Of a stretch of 64,000 bases of DNA, positions 1-9,897 are shown piece by piece. The stretch lies in the NCBI GenBank assembly GCA_022826805.1, contig JAJDUH010000064.1, forward strand, positions 62,001 to 126,000. The letters run 5' to 3'. The DNA is from Candidatus Poribacteria bacterium. Lineage in GTDB: Bacteria; Poribacteria; WGA-4E; WGA-3G. Each line of letters opens with the position of its first letter. Within the stretch, counting starts at the first letter, position 1. The position numbers were made by a program, and so were the translations under genes. The notes beneath the pieces are model-generated. The model did no database searches and was not told where the DNA came from. It worked only from the letters and a program-made list of their open reading frames with translations.

Positions 1-339
1 GATTGCAGTACGTTGTTCTGTTGTAGTGCTCGGGTCGAGATACAACACGCTCTTACGGGTTTCAGTATCGATATCCAAGTTGTTTTTCGCGCTGACGACA
101 GCGACAACGGTTAAGCCATCAAGTGACACGTTGTTCCAACTTCCATGCTGGATGTTCCAGACGAGGGTTGCCTCTCTGCCGCCTTCTACATATTCGGCAC
201 CGAAGTGGCATGCCCCGACATAGACACTCGCGGATCTTGCTTCGATGTACTCACCTTGCACGGTTGGGGTTTCAGTTGCAAAGGCGAAACCTGCGATCAA
301 GGTCAGTGCGAGTGCTGTTAAAACAGAGATGCTTTTCAT
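1..339 (-). CDS. Secreted DUF1326 domain protein (C-terminus outside window)
   Basis: The reading frame is open from an ATG at 339 to the window edge, giving 113 residues. A GGGAGAG ribosome-binding site lies a few bases upstream. Residues 1-21 form a signal peptide (MKSISVLTALALTLIAGFAFA). The mature part begins with the GxYxEARxAxVYxGxC pattern and continues with LVWNIQHGSWNNVSLDGL and VVAVVSAKNN, which I recognise as DUF1326 (Pfam PF07040). The family has no known biochemical function and is usually exported. The missing C-terminus means the shared C-terminal tail seen elsewhere in the window cannot be tested here. The family call rests on motif recognition only. Confidence 0.75.
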   Translation of the reverse strand, partial: MKSISVLTALALTLIAGFAFATETPTVQGEYIEARSASVYVGACHFGAEYVEGGREATLVWNIQHGSWNNVSLDGLTVVAVVSAKNNLDIDTETRKSVLYLDPSTTTEQRTAI

Positions 340-515
340 CTTAATCTCTCCCTTAATTTTTTTTAGATTCACTATAATAAACGTAATCGTAACACTATAC
401 CTATTTGACCTTAAGTTTTATTATACCTTAACTTGATTTAAAAAAGCAACTTTTTTATCTTGTCAGTTATTGGCTATTAGCAGTTGGCAATTGGTTTTTA
501 GGCATCGAAACCCGT

Positions 516-538
516 AGCGATCAGGAGATCGCTCCTAC
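516..538. repeat. Short palindromic repeat in the 340-640 intergenic gap
   Basis: AGCGATC (516-522) pairs perfectly with GATCGCT (527-533) across a 4-base loop, and TCCTAC follows. Copies of the same pattern, a palindrome followed by C-x-CCTAC, recur elsewhere in the window. The rest of the 301-base gap is AT-rich with a TTGGC-type low-complexity stretch at 468-496, and I see no gene in it. Confidence 0.6.
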
Positions 539-640
539 AACGGCATTCCAAAGACTGACAATCTAAAATTTCGGAAAACTGAATGACCCTACATTTCAGG
601 TCTTTGTAATGGTGTTCATTCTGAGTGAAAACGGAATAAT

Positions 641-2713
641 TTACCGATTGACATCCTTGGCGCAACGAAAACCTATATATGTGGAGGCATGCGACGGTGC
701 CGCCCAACTGCGAAAGGCAACGCGCGTGTCATCTGCTGGATCAAACCAAGATCCACCACGAAGCACACGCAAACCACGAACATTCATAAAGTTATTTACA
801 ATGTTTGCGAGAGGGCCGCCGGAAATTGGGTTATTACGAGACGAAACTACGTAGAAGTTGGGATCCCATTGATCGAGGCACCATTCGGCGACATTGCCAG
901 CCACATCATATAAGCCGTAATCGTTAGGCAGATAGTCCCCCACAGAAGTCGTGCCACCAATACGATTGCCATAGTTTGCTCTACTGGCATCAAAGCCCTT
1001 GTCGACATTAATGCTTCTCCAAGGATACTTCTGCCCGTGTAACCCACCCCGCGCGGCTTTTTCCCATTCCGCCTCCGTCGGCAAACGCTTACCTGCCCAT
1101 TCCGCATATGCCATCGCTGCATACCAACTCACATGTGTAACAGGATGATCTGCTTTGCCTACAGGATAGTTATTTCCCCTCCAGTCGTTGAGGTAGTTTC
1201 CAATATTTAATTTCCTATCAATTGGGTCTTTCTGCCACAACGGATTGGCAAGAATAAATTCCCTATATTGGGCATTGGTTACCTCATAAGCGTCTATATA
1301 AAATGCATCAACATAGACAGTATGCACCGGCGATTCATCACGCTCTGCCGCCAGGGCGTCACTGCCCATCTGAAACTCGCCCGCGGGAATTAGTACCATT
1401 CTACTGAGCAGTTGCGGAACACCCCCGGTAGTTATAAACTGGAGAAGCTTTCTACTCTCATTGCCTGCGGCATCTGAAACTCTCCATGTAATAACATAGG
1501 TAGATCCAGGGCTGAGTTCTTTACCTTTGACGAGTTCAAGTATCGCCTTGTTCCCTTCGACTCGTCCTAACCATCCAACATCGTCCCCGGCTTGGGTTAG
1601 GAGTGCAATCGCGCCTTCTACCGCTTCACTGAAGATAAGCTCAATTTTACCGGTATCGTTAATCTCTACGACATCATAACCAATGGGACCACGACCAGGA
1701 AGAAGGATAGTTAGAGGTTCAGGAGGGTCGGTATCGGGGATAGGACGCGTCAGAAAGGAGATTTTAAGGTTAATCTCGTTTCCTGCCGTATCCAAAATTC
1801 TCCCTGCTACAACATAGGTGATTTCATAGCCGAGTCCTTTACCTTTGGCGAGTTCAAGCATCGCCTTGTTCCCTTCGACTTTTCCTAACCATCCAACATC
1901 ATCGCCGGCTTGGGTCTGCAATGTGATGTTTCCTTTTACTGCTTCACTGAAGGTGATTTCAATTTTAGCGCTGGTGTTAATCACTTCAGGATCAACATCA
2001 ATTTCGCCATCTTTGATGGTACTACTTGTGACCTTGGGAGGTTCGGTATCAATAACCCGAGCGGGTCGCGTCAGAAAGGAGATTTTAAGGTTAATCTCGT
2101 TCCCTGCCGTGTCCAAAACTTTTCCCGCAATAACATAGGTGGTTTTATAACGGAGTTCTTTACCTTTGACGAGTTCAAGTATCGCCTTGTTTCCTTCGAC
2201 TTTTCCTAACCATCCAACATCATCGCCGGCTTGGGTCTGCAATATGATGTTTCCTTTTACTGCCTCGCTGAAGGTAATTTCAATTTTAGCGTGGGTGTTA
2301 ATCGCTTCAGGGTCAATGAGAGTATCGCCATCCTTGATGGTACTACCTGTGACTTTGGGAGGCTCGGTATCAATATCGGGGACGGTGTAAGTGACAACCC
2401 GCCTTCCATCCGCCCATGTAATGGTTAAGTTGAGTGGACCTGGTGTGAAAGGACCGGCGATTGTAACATTTTTACCTACAACGTTAACAATGCCAGCACT
2501 CACTGTTACTCCATGCGGTGGATTGTCAAAGGTAAGAGTGATAACAGCATTTATCGGGATAGTGCTACCAGATGCAGGATTTAAAGAAACGAGCACTGCT
2601 GTGACGTCTTCTGGCTCATCTTCATCTTGATCTCGCCTGAGAAAACAGCCTACGACAGAAAAAGCAAATACACATACAAGAATTATCCCTAAAAATCGTA
2701 AGTTAATTTTCAT
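641..2713 (-). CDS. Lipoprotein with Ig-like repeats and a SUMF1/EgtB/PvdO-family domain
   Basis: I start at the ATG at 2713 (690 aa), because it opens directly onto a lipoprotein signal (MKINLRFLGIILVCV...) with lipobox VVG-C23. The longer upstream extension looks non-coding. After an Ig-like region come three bacterial Ig-like units of about 100 residues (Big_5/SbsA type). Two are nearly identical (ITFSEAVKGNI, QTQAGDDVGWLGKVEGNKA) and the third is diverged. Residues from about 440 on are a formylglycine-generating-enzyme-like fold: IPAGEFQMGS, YEVTNAQYREF, GKRLPTEAEWEKAARGG, YDVAGNVAEW, RVLRGGSW. True FGE has two copper-binding cysteines after RGGS. Here those positions are D and T, so formylglycine formation is unlikely. 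A surface-exposed binding or structural role is inferred. Confidence 0.85.
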   Translation of the reverse strand: MKINLRFLGIILVCVFAFSVVGCFLRRDQDEDEPEDVTAVLVSLNPASGSTIPINAVITLTFDNPPHGVTVSAGIVNVVGKNVTIAGPFTPGPLNLTITWADGRRVVTYTVPDIDTEPPKVTGSTIKDGDTLIDPEAINTHAKIEITFSEAVKGNIILQTQAGDDVGWLGKVEGNKAILELVKGKELRYKTTYVIAGKVLDTAGNEINLKISFLTRPARVIDTEPPKVTSSTIKDGEIDVDPEVINTSAKIEITFSEAVKGNITLQTQAGDDVGWLGKVEGNKAMLELAKGKGLGYEITYVVAGRILDTAGNEINLKISFLTRPIPDTDPPEPLTILLPGRGPIGYDVVEINDTGKIELIFSEAVEGAIALLTQAGDDVGWLGRVEGNKAILELVKGKELSPGSTYVITWRVSDAAGNESRKLLQFITTGGVPQLLSRMVLIPAGEFQMGSDALAAERDESPVHTVYVDAFYIDAYEVTNAQYREFILANPLWQKDPIDRKLNIGNYLNDWRGNNYPVGKADHPVTHVSWYAAMAYAEWAGKRLPTEAEWEKAARGGLHGQKYPWRSINVDKGFDASRANYGNRIGGTTSVGDYLPNDYGLYDVAGNVAEWCLDQWDPNFYVVSSRNNPISGGPLANIVNNFMNVRGLRVLRGGSWFDPADDTRVAFRSWAAPSHASTYIGFRCAKDVNR

Positions 2714-2832
2714 GGAAATGTTTCGGCCTCGCGCAAGTGTGAGAATTATATTAAACAAAAAACAGTGCCAACGCGAAACGCTGCAAAAATTTTTAATACT
2801 GTATAAGTTCTCGATCAAAAAGGTGTTGTGAA

Positions 2833-3234
2833 TTAATTCACAATGCTACATTCACGGAGCAATACGACTGCTTCAACTACATCAACCTTTCCGGAAATCG
2901 TCACCAATTGCCCCACCTTCAATGTAGGTGGAGGTGGACTGTTTCGAGCAAATTCACACTTTAGGAGCTCAACGGAATTCTCGTCTGGTGGCGATATTCG
3001 AACGATAACACTCTTTCCAACAACACTGCCCCCTGCGATTTCAATTGTGTAGACATCTCCGTAAACTTTTACCCTTTCACCGATGTAGGAATCAGGGGAT
3101 GCAAGAAGTATCTCAATAGTAACGGATAGGTCCGCGGGTACCTGCTTTGAACCACAACCAGTAAAAGTTAGGCTGCCCAGAACTATGAAGAGGATTGTGA
3201 GTGTAAAATATATGGTTCGGTAGATGTTTCTCAT
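2833..3234 (-). CDS. Small lipoprotein with OB-fold (tRNA_anti-like) domain
   Basis: This 133-aa protein starts with a basic, hydrophobic leader ending in the lipobox FTG-C27, so it is a lipoprotein. The mature part has the spacing of the tRNA_anti-like OB-fold family (PF12869): LLASPDSYIGERVKVYGDV, a VIVRISPPDE strand, CEFARN, then LKVGQLVTISGKVDVVE and a final LRECSIVN. Proteins of this family are usually small secreted or lipoprotein OB-folds without an assigned ligand. It lies upstream of the SUMF1-family lipoprotein in the same direction, 119 bases from that gene's start, and may be co-transcribed with it. Family call moderate, function unknown. Confidence 0.75.
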   Translation of the reverse strand: MRNIYRTIYFTLTILFIVLGSLTFTGCGSKQVPADLSVTIEILLASPDSYIGERVKVYGDVYTIEIAGGSVVGKSVIVRISPPDENSVELLKCEFARNSPPPPTLKVGQLVTISGKVDVVEAVVLLRECSIVN

Positions 3235-3418
3235 TACTGGTTAATTCCTTTCCTTTCTCTGTTCAATAATTGTCAGTAGATCGTTAAAGGATATCCGGTA
3301 GCAACTTAGGTTAAAATAGCAGTGGAGTGATAGCGTTTAATGAAATCTTAACCGCTATCACTCTCCACGGCTTGGTTAACATTCAATACGTCCAATCTGA
3401 AATCCGTATAGAATGTTG

Positions 3419-5329
3419 TTAGTACCTCGGTATTGTTGTAAGATAAATGCTTGCAGTTGATGTCTCTGCAGTATCACCTTTGGGGCTAGGTGGTATAGGG
3501 CTATCCTGCCGAAAATCCCTATTTGTAGGTCCCTTTAGCAGGAAATCTGCTCGCTCGACATCCTTTTTAAAATTCCTGTTTATAGGTCCCTTCAGCATGA
3601 ACTCTGTTTCCAACATTTCCTTATACCTTGCCTCAAGCGTAAGTTCCGCAGGCGCCAAACGCGGTTTCCCAATGTAGCGATATCCACCTTCGTAATAAAA
3701 ATCAGCGATTGGTTTAAACCCTATCGTTTTCGCCTGGACCACCAACTCTCCCACGCCTTCGGGTTCTGCGAACACAAAATCCCCTGGAATCTCAAGCCAC
3801 TGCGTGATTTGTTCAGGCTTGACGTACTGATCTTCGGCGAGTTGCGACCATCTCCCGTCTTGCTGATATAGCAACCGAATGTATGCTGGCTGGTTCACGT
3901 TAACAAAGAATCGCGCTCTTTCACCCACAGCGTAAGTCTGCGAGCCGAACCCTTTGTCGCTCCTGAGTTGGACTCTAAAAGCGGAGTTGTGAGCGACAGG
4001 TGTAGTCATTCCGTCAGTTTGCCCCATTCCCCCACTGGTGGGGACAGATGTTGTTTCATCCGCCTGCGGTACTCGCGCACTGATAGAGGCTGTGGCCGTT
4101 GTCGGTTTGCTTTGGCTGCTGCCCGAATGTCGCGCAGCAATACGACTGTTTTGACCAATTTGTTCTTTCGCATGAATCATTAGATTTTGAACAATGGTCT
4201 CATAATTGTGTGGCTTGTATCTGTCTGTCCTGATATTTGTCAGAGCATGTTTGTTGAACCGTACTATGGCAACAGCCTGAAATTCACCGGTGTTCACATC
4301 GCGCAATGTTGCCCGGACGGTTATTTTATTCCCCCGTTCCCAATATGTGCCGGTAAGGCGCGAGTTAACGTTTCGTCCAAAACCGAGCGAATGAACGGAG
4401 GAATACGGATGCTCTGGGTTTGATATCAACTTTGTCTTTAAGATAGTATCCCACTTTTTGGTCATTTCCCGTTCAATTGCGTTAACGAGAACTGCAGAAA
4501 CATTAGTAGGCACTTCAGTAATACCATAGGTAAACGGATCTAACTGAACCCGATCACGGCTTGGTGAGCTCGCCCCTTGCATCTCAAATTGCGTTGCTAT
4601 CACGGTCGCGACACTCGCGGAACTATTTAGCATTACAGGGACAGTATTCTGAAAATAGGTGTCGAGATAATTGATTGTCTGCTGTTGAGATCCTTCAGCC
4701 TTCGTATAGGCGTAGAGCCTATCAAAAGCGTCTCGAGGGTTTGGATTATATTTAGCACCTATCATAACCAGTTCTGTCTCTTTCAATTCTTCGTAGCGTC
4801 GATAGGTATTTAGATATTGTCCGGCTGCATCCGTAGGGTTGCCAATGGTGTCCTGGGCAAGAGTAGCATTGATGGCTTCGCGAAGTTTTTCAGCTTTTTT
4901 AGCGTAGAGATTTATAATCTCTTCGCGGTTGAAAGCAACAACAACATAGGTGTGCTTATCATCGCTTGACCTACCCGGGGATAACGGCACCTCTACAATA
5001 CGTGGAAGTGGCATAGCAACGACAGGCATTTGCGCAACCGTGCTATAATGTTCCGCTACATTGTCTTGGAAGGCGGTGTCTCTGTTGGCGAGGATGATCG
5101 CCCGGACACTACTTGCAACTTGCGTATAAACATCTGCTATGGCATTCTCTCTGGCAAGTTCTTCAGCGTTCGAAAGGTGCTTAGGGGCAGTCCCTATTCC
5201 AATAACGAACGCTTGGGTCGTAATTCCATCTCTGGCAAGAGCACCGTTAATTTCCGCTTGCATCGGGTCAATTTGCGCGTAGCCTGTGGCTGTAACCACA
5301 AGTAGCAAAACAACAACTAAGTTTTTCAT
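3419..5329 (-). CDS. Secreted LPP20-like protein with DUF4384 domain
   Basis: 636 aa with a cleavable signal peptide (MKNLVVVLLLVVTATGYA). The N-terminal half has the LPP20-type pattern: VIGIGTAP, then NAEELARENAIADVYTQVAS, a strand with TYVVVAFNREE, and a helical segment. Around residues 455-560 it fits DUF4384: FRVQLRSDKGFGSQTYAVGE, FFVNVNQPAYIRLLYQQDG and a VVQAKT strand. The C-terminus carries a short internal duplication (FMLKGPINRNFKKD / FLLKGPTNRDFRQD) before a low-complexity end. LPP20 and DUF4384 proteins are periplasmic or surface-associated, and some neighbour envelope-assembly or caspase-type proteins. The WD40-caspase gene upstream on the same strand fits that pattern. No enzymatic motif seen. 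Confidence 0.75.
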   Translation of the reverse strand: MKNLVVVLLLVVTATGYAQIDPMQAEINGALARDGITTQAFVIGIGTAPKHLSNAEELARENAIADVYTQVASSVRAIILANRDTAFQDNVAEHYSTVAQMPVVAMPLPRIVEVPLSPGRSSDDKHTYVVVAFNREEIINLYAKKAEKLREAINATLAQDTIGNPTDAAGQYLNTYRRYEELKETELVMIGAKYNPNPRDAFDRLYAYTKAEGSQQQTINYLDTYFQNTVPVMLNSSASVATVIATQFEMQGASSPSRDRVQLDPFTYGITEVPTNVSAVLVNAIEREMTKKWDTILKTKLISNPEHPYSSVHSLGFGRNVNSRLTGTYWERGNKITVRATLRDVNTGEFQAVAIVRFNKHALTNIRTDRYKPHNYETIVQNLMIHAKEQIGQNSRIAARHSGSSQSKPTTATASISARVPQADETTSVPTSGGMGQTDGMTTPVAHNSAFRVQLRSDKGFGSQTYAVGERARFFVNVNQPAYIRLLYQQDGRWSQLAEDQYVKPEQITQWLEIPGDFVFAEPEGVGELVVQAKTIGFKPIADFYYEGGYRYIGKPRLAPAELTLEARYKEMLETEFMLKGPINRNFKKDVERADFLLKGPTNRDFRQDSPIPPSPKGDTAETSTASIYLTTIPRY

Positions 5330-5532
5330 TGGTTTTCTGTCCTTTCCGCTTAAGGATTAGAAGTTGAATAAGTGATAGTGTTCAACATTTCACTTTTATC
5401 AGCTTCCTACATTCATACTATACGCTTAAACACACTCAATAGACAACTCACACACGTTTATAAGCTGGTAGGTAAGGTTCCAACTATACCGTTTGTAAAA
5501 GGGTAGAGCAGACTAACAATAGATGAGGTCGT

Positions 5533-6060
5533 TTACCACGATGTCCACCACCAACTCCCATAGGCTCCGTAATCATATGCGGTGTATAAGGCTGCTGCTG
5601 TTATGACTCCGGCAATAAAGCCGATAGTTGCATATTTGAATCGAAGACTCCTGGTTTTTGCTTTGTAGGCTTTGGTATATGCTTCGACATATCCTGGGGA
5701 TTTTCCGAGGAGTAGTCCCGCGGGCGGCGGTGGCTTGTAAAAAGCAGCCACAGTAACAGTGATGGGACCTCCAATATAGCCTAACGCGAACCATGAAAAC
5801 GTATTGATCTGCGCCTTAGCATTAAGCTCACCTTCGGTAATCGCCCTCGCTATGACTGGATTCCTCTGTTGAGCAAGGGAGAAAGAAGGCATAACAAACA
5901 TCAGGATCGCCATCAAACCAGCTAAAAGCGATACAGATCTTAACTGAATCTTTGAAAAAAAAACGGTTTTGAGAGTTCTTATGGCCTCCGAGGCAGATTT
6001 TCGAGTTATGCTCTCTATATTATATGGGGTTGTTTGCTCATGCCAAGGGTTATTTAGCAT
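5533..6060 (-). CDS. Small membrane protein of unknown function
   Basis: 175 aa preceded by a GGAGAGGG-type ribosome-binding site. After about 40 polar residues there is a hydrophobic segment (SLLAGLMAILMFVMPSFSLA) that looks like a late signal or anchor. Two further membrane-prone stretches follow, at about 89-107 and 147-163. Between them is a proline-rich turn (KPPPPAGLLLGKSP) and YVEAYTKAYKAKTRSLRFKYA. The last residues are aromatic (YGSWWWTSW). I do not recognise a family. The gene sits between the secreted caspase and the LPP20/DUF4384 gene on the same strand and may belong to the same envelope group. Confidence 0.65.
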   Translation of the reverse strand: MLNNPWHEQTTPYNIESITRKSASEAIRTLKTVFFSKIQLRSVSLLAGLMAILMFVMPSFSLAQQRNPVIARAITEGELNAKAQINTFSWFALGYIGGPITVTVAAFYKPPPPAGLLLGKSPGYVEAYTKAYKAKTRSLRFKYATIGFIAGVITAAALYTAYDYGAYGSWWWTSW

Positions 6061-6129
6061 ATATCTGTCCCTCTCCGTATTCTCCTTTTGCTTTATTGCT
6101 GTTGCTAAATATTAAACAACTGTGTAGTT

Positions 6130-9100
6130 TCATTTTATCGGAAAAAACAAAAAATCGCTTTCCTCAAGGGAGACACTGAATTGACCTCTGCGGGGCTGCG
6201 GACGCTTAAATGTCTGTCCCGTAGCTTCAATCATAATGTCATAGGCGGGATGCGCCTTTGATTTTTCAATTTCATTCCAAACTTCATCAAGTACTAAGAG
6301 AGAGTCATCACCGCCCTTGGTATTCAAAGCATTAAGGAATGCAGAGGCAAATGGTGAATGACCTATACGGGAGTCAAAGACGAACTCCTGACCAGCTGCA
6401 GTGAGACACCACCTTGCCCTATAATCTAACTTCCGTTTGATTTGTTCCAGCAGAGATTGATAGTCAACTGGTCCTTTTACTAATGGTTCTTGGGGTACGA
6501 AGTTAGGGTCAAACGTTCCGCTATCACAAGTATCTAGCAACACAAGGATACGCGAGCACGCTATGGCATCAATATCTGTCCTGAGTTCTTCGTGATCGAA
6601 CGCTGTCTCCATTACTGGATCCGCGGTGTAATAATCTGTATCGGCAGTAATAAGATAGCCTTTTCCGTCTATGTCATCATTCGGATCCGGATCGTAGTAC
6701 ACCCCATGTCCGGAAAAATAGATGAGCAGTTGGGAACCTGGGGCATATTCTATGCCTTCAAATGTATTCTTGTAGGTAAAAAGTGTCCGGCGGAGCTCCT
6801 TCTTTGTGAGATCTCGAAAGATTCTTGTTTCAAAGCCATAGTTTTCTTGCAAACTCTTGGCAGCCGCCTCGGCATCTCGAATCGGACCCACAAGGTCCTT
6901 CCAATTACCTTCCGCATCCTTTGCCCCGGAATATTTCTGAGTGGCGAAAAAGAGAGCGAAATCTTTGTTAGTCCTATCAAGCCTTTGGATGATTGTGAGC
7001 GGAAGTTTGGCTGAGTGATTGTGTCTATCTGTTGCGTGGAAGGTAATTCGATTCTCACCGTAATCAAGCCTAATGCTTTCCTCAAAGCTGCCATCTCTCT
7101 CAACTTTTACTGGGTCCCCTTTGATTTTGAAGTCCTCGATTCCACTGACATCGGTGATTCTACCATGAATGCGCACTTCTTCTTGCCTAACAATAACTGA
7201 TGTTCCGAGAGAACGAATTGTCTGATTGCCGATTTTTAAGATTTCAATCTTGGGCCCCTCGGTGTCGGTTTGGTGTTTAACGATGGTAAACGATCGTCTT
7301 TCAATGTTGTCCCACTCATCCTCTGCTGTGATACGGAACTCGTTCAGACCTTCAGTCAGTGGAAGGCTCGCTTGATATTCGTCATCCTCTATTTTGGCGG
7401 AATCTACGATATGCTCATAGCGACCACTGACTTTGCGCTCAAGTCTGACCCGAGTTTGGCTGGCATCAATAATGTAGACCCTAAGAAGAAAAGGGTCTTC
7501 TCTTGTTTCGTGAGGATTCTCTTTGCGCAAATCAGTGTTTCTGAAAATAATTTCTGGATCATCCTTCTCTTTCTGATTTGATGTTGTGGAAGTCCGGGGT
7601 TGATCAATCGTGGTCGTGGTCTGCCTTTCAAGCTCACTAACAGGAGTGGTTTTGCCCACAGTCTGCTGCGGATTCTGAAAATTAACAATAAACGACTGAC
7701 TGCTGGTCGCGCCTACTTTGTCCTTTGCCTCTATCACGACTGACTCTGAACCAGATTTTTGGACAATGTTTGTAGTAAATATTCTACCGTCTTGCGTTGT
7801 AGCCTCAACTCCATTGATTTTCACCTCGGCGATCCCGCTTTCGTCGGTAACACGAACATCAACTCTCACACCGTTTGTTGATATTGTAGCAGAATTGCTA
7901 ACAAGCTGCGGGCTGATAACTTCAATATGGGGTGGTAGCAGTTTGCGATGGATTTTAACAGTTTTGCGTATGGTGTTCTGATCCTTATCGGTTGCGGTGA
8001 CAGTAAACGCGTTGTCGCCTTCTTTGAGCGAGACAAGGTGCCGGAAGTGCCCTGTTGACTCAAACGATATTTCCTTACCTTCAATTTTAACAGTTTTTAT
8101 ACCGCTGTGTTCATCTGTGACTGTTCCCGAAATGTATGTATTCTTTTCTTCTCCCGCTACTACTATCTCTTTTAGAGGAATCTCAACCGTAGGAGGTCTT
8201 TTGTCTGAGATCGGAGGAAGGGAGGTAATTGTGATTTTCTCCATTGACTCAGCAGATCCCTTGTTATCCCTGGCAGTGATTGCGAAAGTGACAAGACCTC
8301 TCTGATAGTACATAAAAGATAAACCGTATATCCCACCGCCACTGACCACAGAGAGGCGACGCATCGGTTTATTATTGCACTTGACTTCGGCAATTTCACT
8401 TTCATCGGTAACTTTGACTTTAATCTCAACCTGGTCTTGCCGGATTTCAGCAGAATTGTTAGCGTCAAGTTGAGGGCTTATCACCTCAATTTTAGGAGAC
8501 GTTAGTTTGCGATAGATTTCGACCGTTTCAGTCGATGTATTCTCTGCCCTGTCAATCGCGATGATATTAAACGCGTTAGCACCTTCTTCGAGCGGAACAG
8601 TCTCTTGGAAGGAGTTTCCCGAAAAAAGCCGCATTGGGCTGTCGTCGATCCTGATAGTGCTAACGCCAGTCCTGTCATCTGTAACTGTGCCCGAAATGAT
8701 CGCGGAATTTTCCTGCCCGTCAATGGCACTTGCGCGTAGGATAGTGATTCTCGGCGCGGTTTCGTCCAATTTATCAACAGCGATTATTTTCGAGGTTTGT
8801 TTTTTGCGTTCGTTATCAGGCTTTATCTGCGACGTTGATTTAGATAGAGACTGTTGCTTTTTGGAAAGAACGATTGGATCCGGGCTGGGATCGGGACGCG
8901 GTGAGGTACGACGGATGCCAGTGCTCATGTGCTTGATTTCACCGACTGTATCGCCGACTATAAGCTTTTGTGCGTCAGCAGTAAAAACGACTGAGAGGAC
9001 AGAATTTTTGGAAGTGAACTCGTTAATTTTCCCTCCAGTCTGGGAATTCCACAACATAACTTTTCTATCCGCCCCGCCGGAAGCAAGTACTCCATCATCA

Positions 9101-9897
9101 GGCGAAAAGGCGAGTGCGTTAATTGCCCCGACATTACCGTCATGCCCTTCAAGAGAGGTTAATTCGTTGTAACGCGAGACATCCCAAAGCACGAGTTCGC
9201 TAAAGGCTGTTCCAGATGCCAGAATTTTGCTATTAGGTGAGAAGGCGAGTGCGGTGACTTCCCAACTATGCCCCTCGTATCGCTTCTTAACATGCCTTGT
9301 TTCCACATCCCATAATGCGATAGTACCGTCTACTCTTCCTACTGCAAGTGTTCTGCCATCTGGTGAAAATGTAATTACCTTAATTGCGCTGTGCGACTCA
9401 TCTGCTAACAGAATAGATGATTGTCTCTTGGATGTGGAAGTTGTGATGTAGGATAATTTGAGGTTGCCATCTGCTCCGCCTGATGCAAGCCATTCACCAT
9501 CCGGTGAGAACGCGATAGCCCAAATTTCATCGTTATGTTCATTAAGGATAAAATTTGGCGGTTTTTCCCATGACTTTCTCCGAGCGTCCCACAACTTGGA
9601 AACTTCATAAAGTAGAGCTGAACCGTCTGAAGTCCCTAATGCAAGCCATTGGCTTTCGGACGATAACGCGGCGGACTCGATTCTCACATGCTGTTTTGGA
9701 ATTGTTGGGAACTGTACGCGTTCAGAAGTTGAATTATCTATCAGAATAAACTTTCCTATTTTTCCAATCACAGAGAATCGATCACCTTGCGGAGCGATGG
9801 CGAAAGAATAAATCAGCGGGTCCCCTACTGAGTAAGCAGGGACACTCAGCATCATCAAGGTTAAAATGAAGATCAGAAACCTATATGCTAATTTCAT
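6130..9897 (-). CDS. Secreted WD40 / Ig-like / caspase-fold (peptidase C14) protein
   Basis: I choose the ATG at 9897 (1255 aa) because AAGGAGGAACCT directly precedes it and it opens onto a signal peptide (MKLAYRFLIFILTLMML...AYS). Residues of about 25-330 are WD40 repeats (FSPDGEWLASGGADGNLKL, FSPDGRTLAVGRVDGTIALWD, FSPDDGVLASGGADRKVMLWN). A basic linker leads into about six Ig-like modules, recognisable by recurring GTVTD, VKI and EGxNxFxxxAxD. From about 979 to the end is a caspase-like domain with the catalytic dyad visible: His1064 in YFSGHGV and Cys1124 in LLDTCDSG. The WD40 part would act as a sensor or scaffold and the C14 domain as a cysteine peptidase, but an exported location is unusual for this enzyme type. 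Confidence 0.9.
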   Translation of the reverse strand: MKLAYRFLIFILTLMMLSVPAYSVGDPLIYSFAIAPQGDRFSVIGKIGKFILIDNSTSERVQFPTIPKQHVRIESAALSSESQWLALGTSDGSALLYEVSKLWDARRKSWEKPPNFILNEHNDEIWAIAFSPDGEWLASGGADGNLKLSYITTSTSKRQSSILLADESHSAIKVITFSPDGRTLAVGRVDGTIALWDVETRHVKKRYEGHSWEVTALAFSPNSKILASGTAFSELVLWDVSRYNELTSLEGHDGNVGAINALAFSPDDGVLASGGADRKVMLWNSQTGGKINEFTSKNSVLSVVFTADAQKLIVGDTVGEIKHMSTGIRRTSPRPDPSPDPIVLSKKQQSLSKSTSQIKPDNERKKQTSKIIAVDKLDETAPRITILRASAIDGQENSAIISGTVTDDRTGVSTIRIDDSPMRLFSGNSFQETVPLEEGANAFNIIAIDRAENTSTETVEIYRKLTSPKIEVISPQLDANNSAEIRQDQVEIKVKVTDESEIAEVKCNNKPMRRLSVVSGGGIYGLSFMYYQRGLVTFAITARDNKGSAESMEKITITSLPPISDKRPPTVEIPLKEIVVAGEEKNTYISGTVTDEHSGIKTVKIEGKEISFESTGHFRHLVSLKEGDNAFTVTATDKDQNTIRKTVKIHRKLLPPHIEVISPQLVSNSATISTNGVRVDVRVTDESGIAEVKINGVEATTQDGRIFTTNIVQKSGSESVVIEAKDKVGATSSQSFIVNFQNPQQTVGKTTPVSELERQTTTTIDQPRTSTTSNQKEKDDPEIIFRNTDLRKENPHETREDPFLLRVYIIDASQTRVRLERKVSGRYEHIVDSAKIEDDEYQASLPLTEGLNEFRITAEDEWDNIERRSFTIVKHQTDTEGPKIEILKIGNQTIRSLGTSVIVRQEEVRIHGRITDVSGIEDFKIKGDPVKVERDGSFEESIRLDYGENRITFHATDRHNHSAKLPLTIIQRLDRTNKDFALFFATQKYSGAKDAEGNWKDLVGPIRDAEAAAKSLQENYGFETRIFRDLTKKELRRTLFTYKNTFEGIEYAPGSQLLIYFSGHGVYYDPDPNDDIDGKGYLITADTDYYTADPVMETAFDHEELRTDIDAIACSRILVLLDTCDSGTFDPNFVPQEPLVKGPVDYQSLLEQIKRKLDYRARWCLTAAGQEFVFDSRIGHSPFASAFLNALNTKGGDDSLLVLDEVWNEIEKSKAHPAYDIMIEATGQTFKRPQPRRGQFSVSLEESDFLFFPIK

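Noticed and set aside
498..707. 69-aa minus-strand frame past the SUMF1 lipoprotein
   Set aside because: It crosses the palindromic repeat and overlaps the end of the lipoprotein gene in another frame; no ribosome-binding site or domain.
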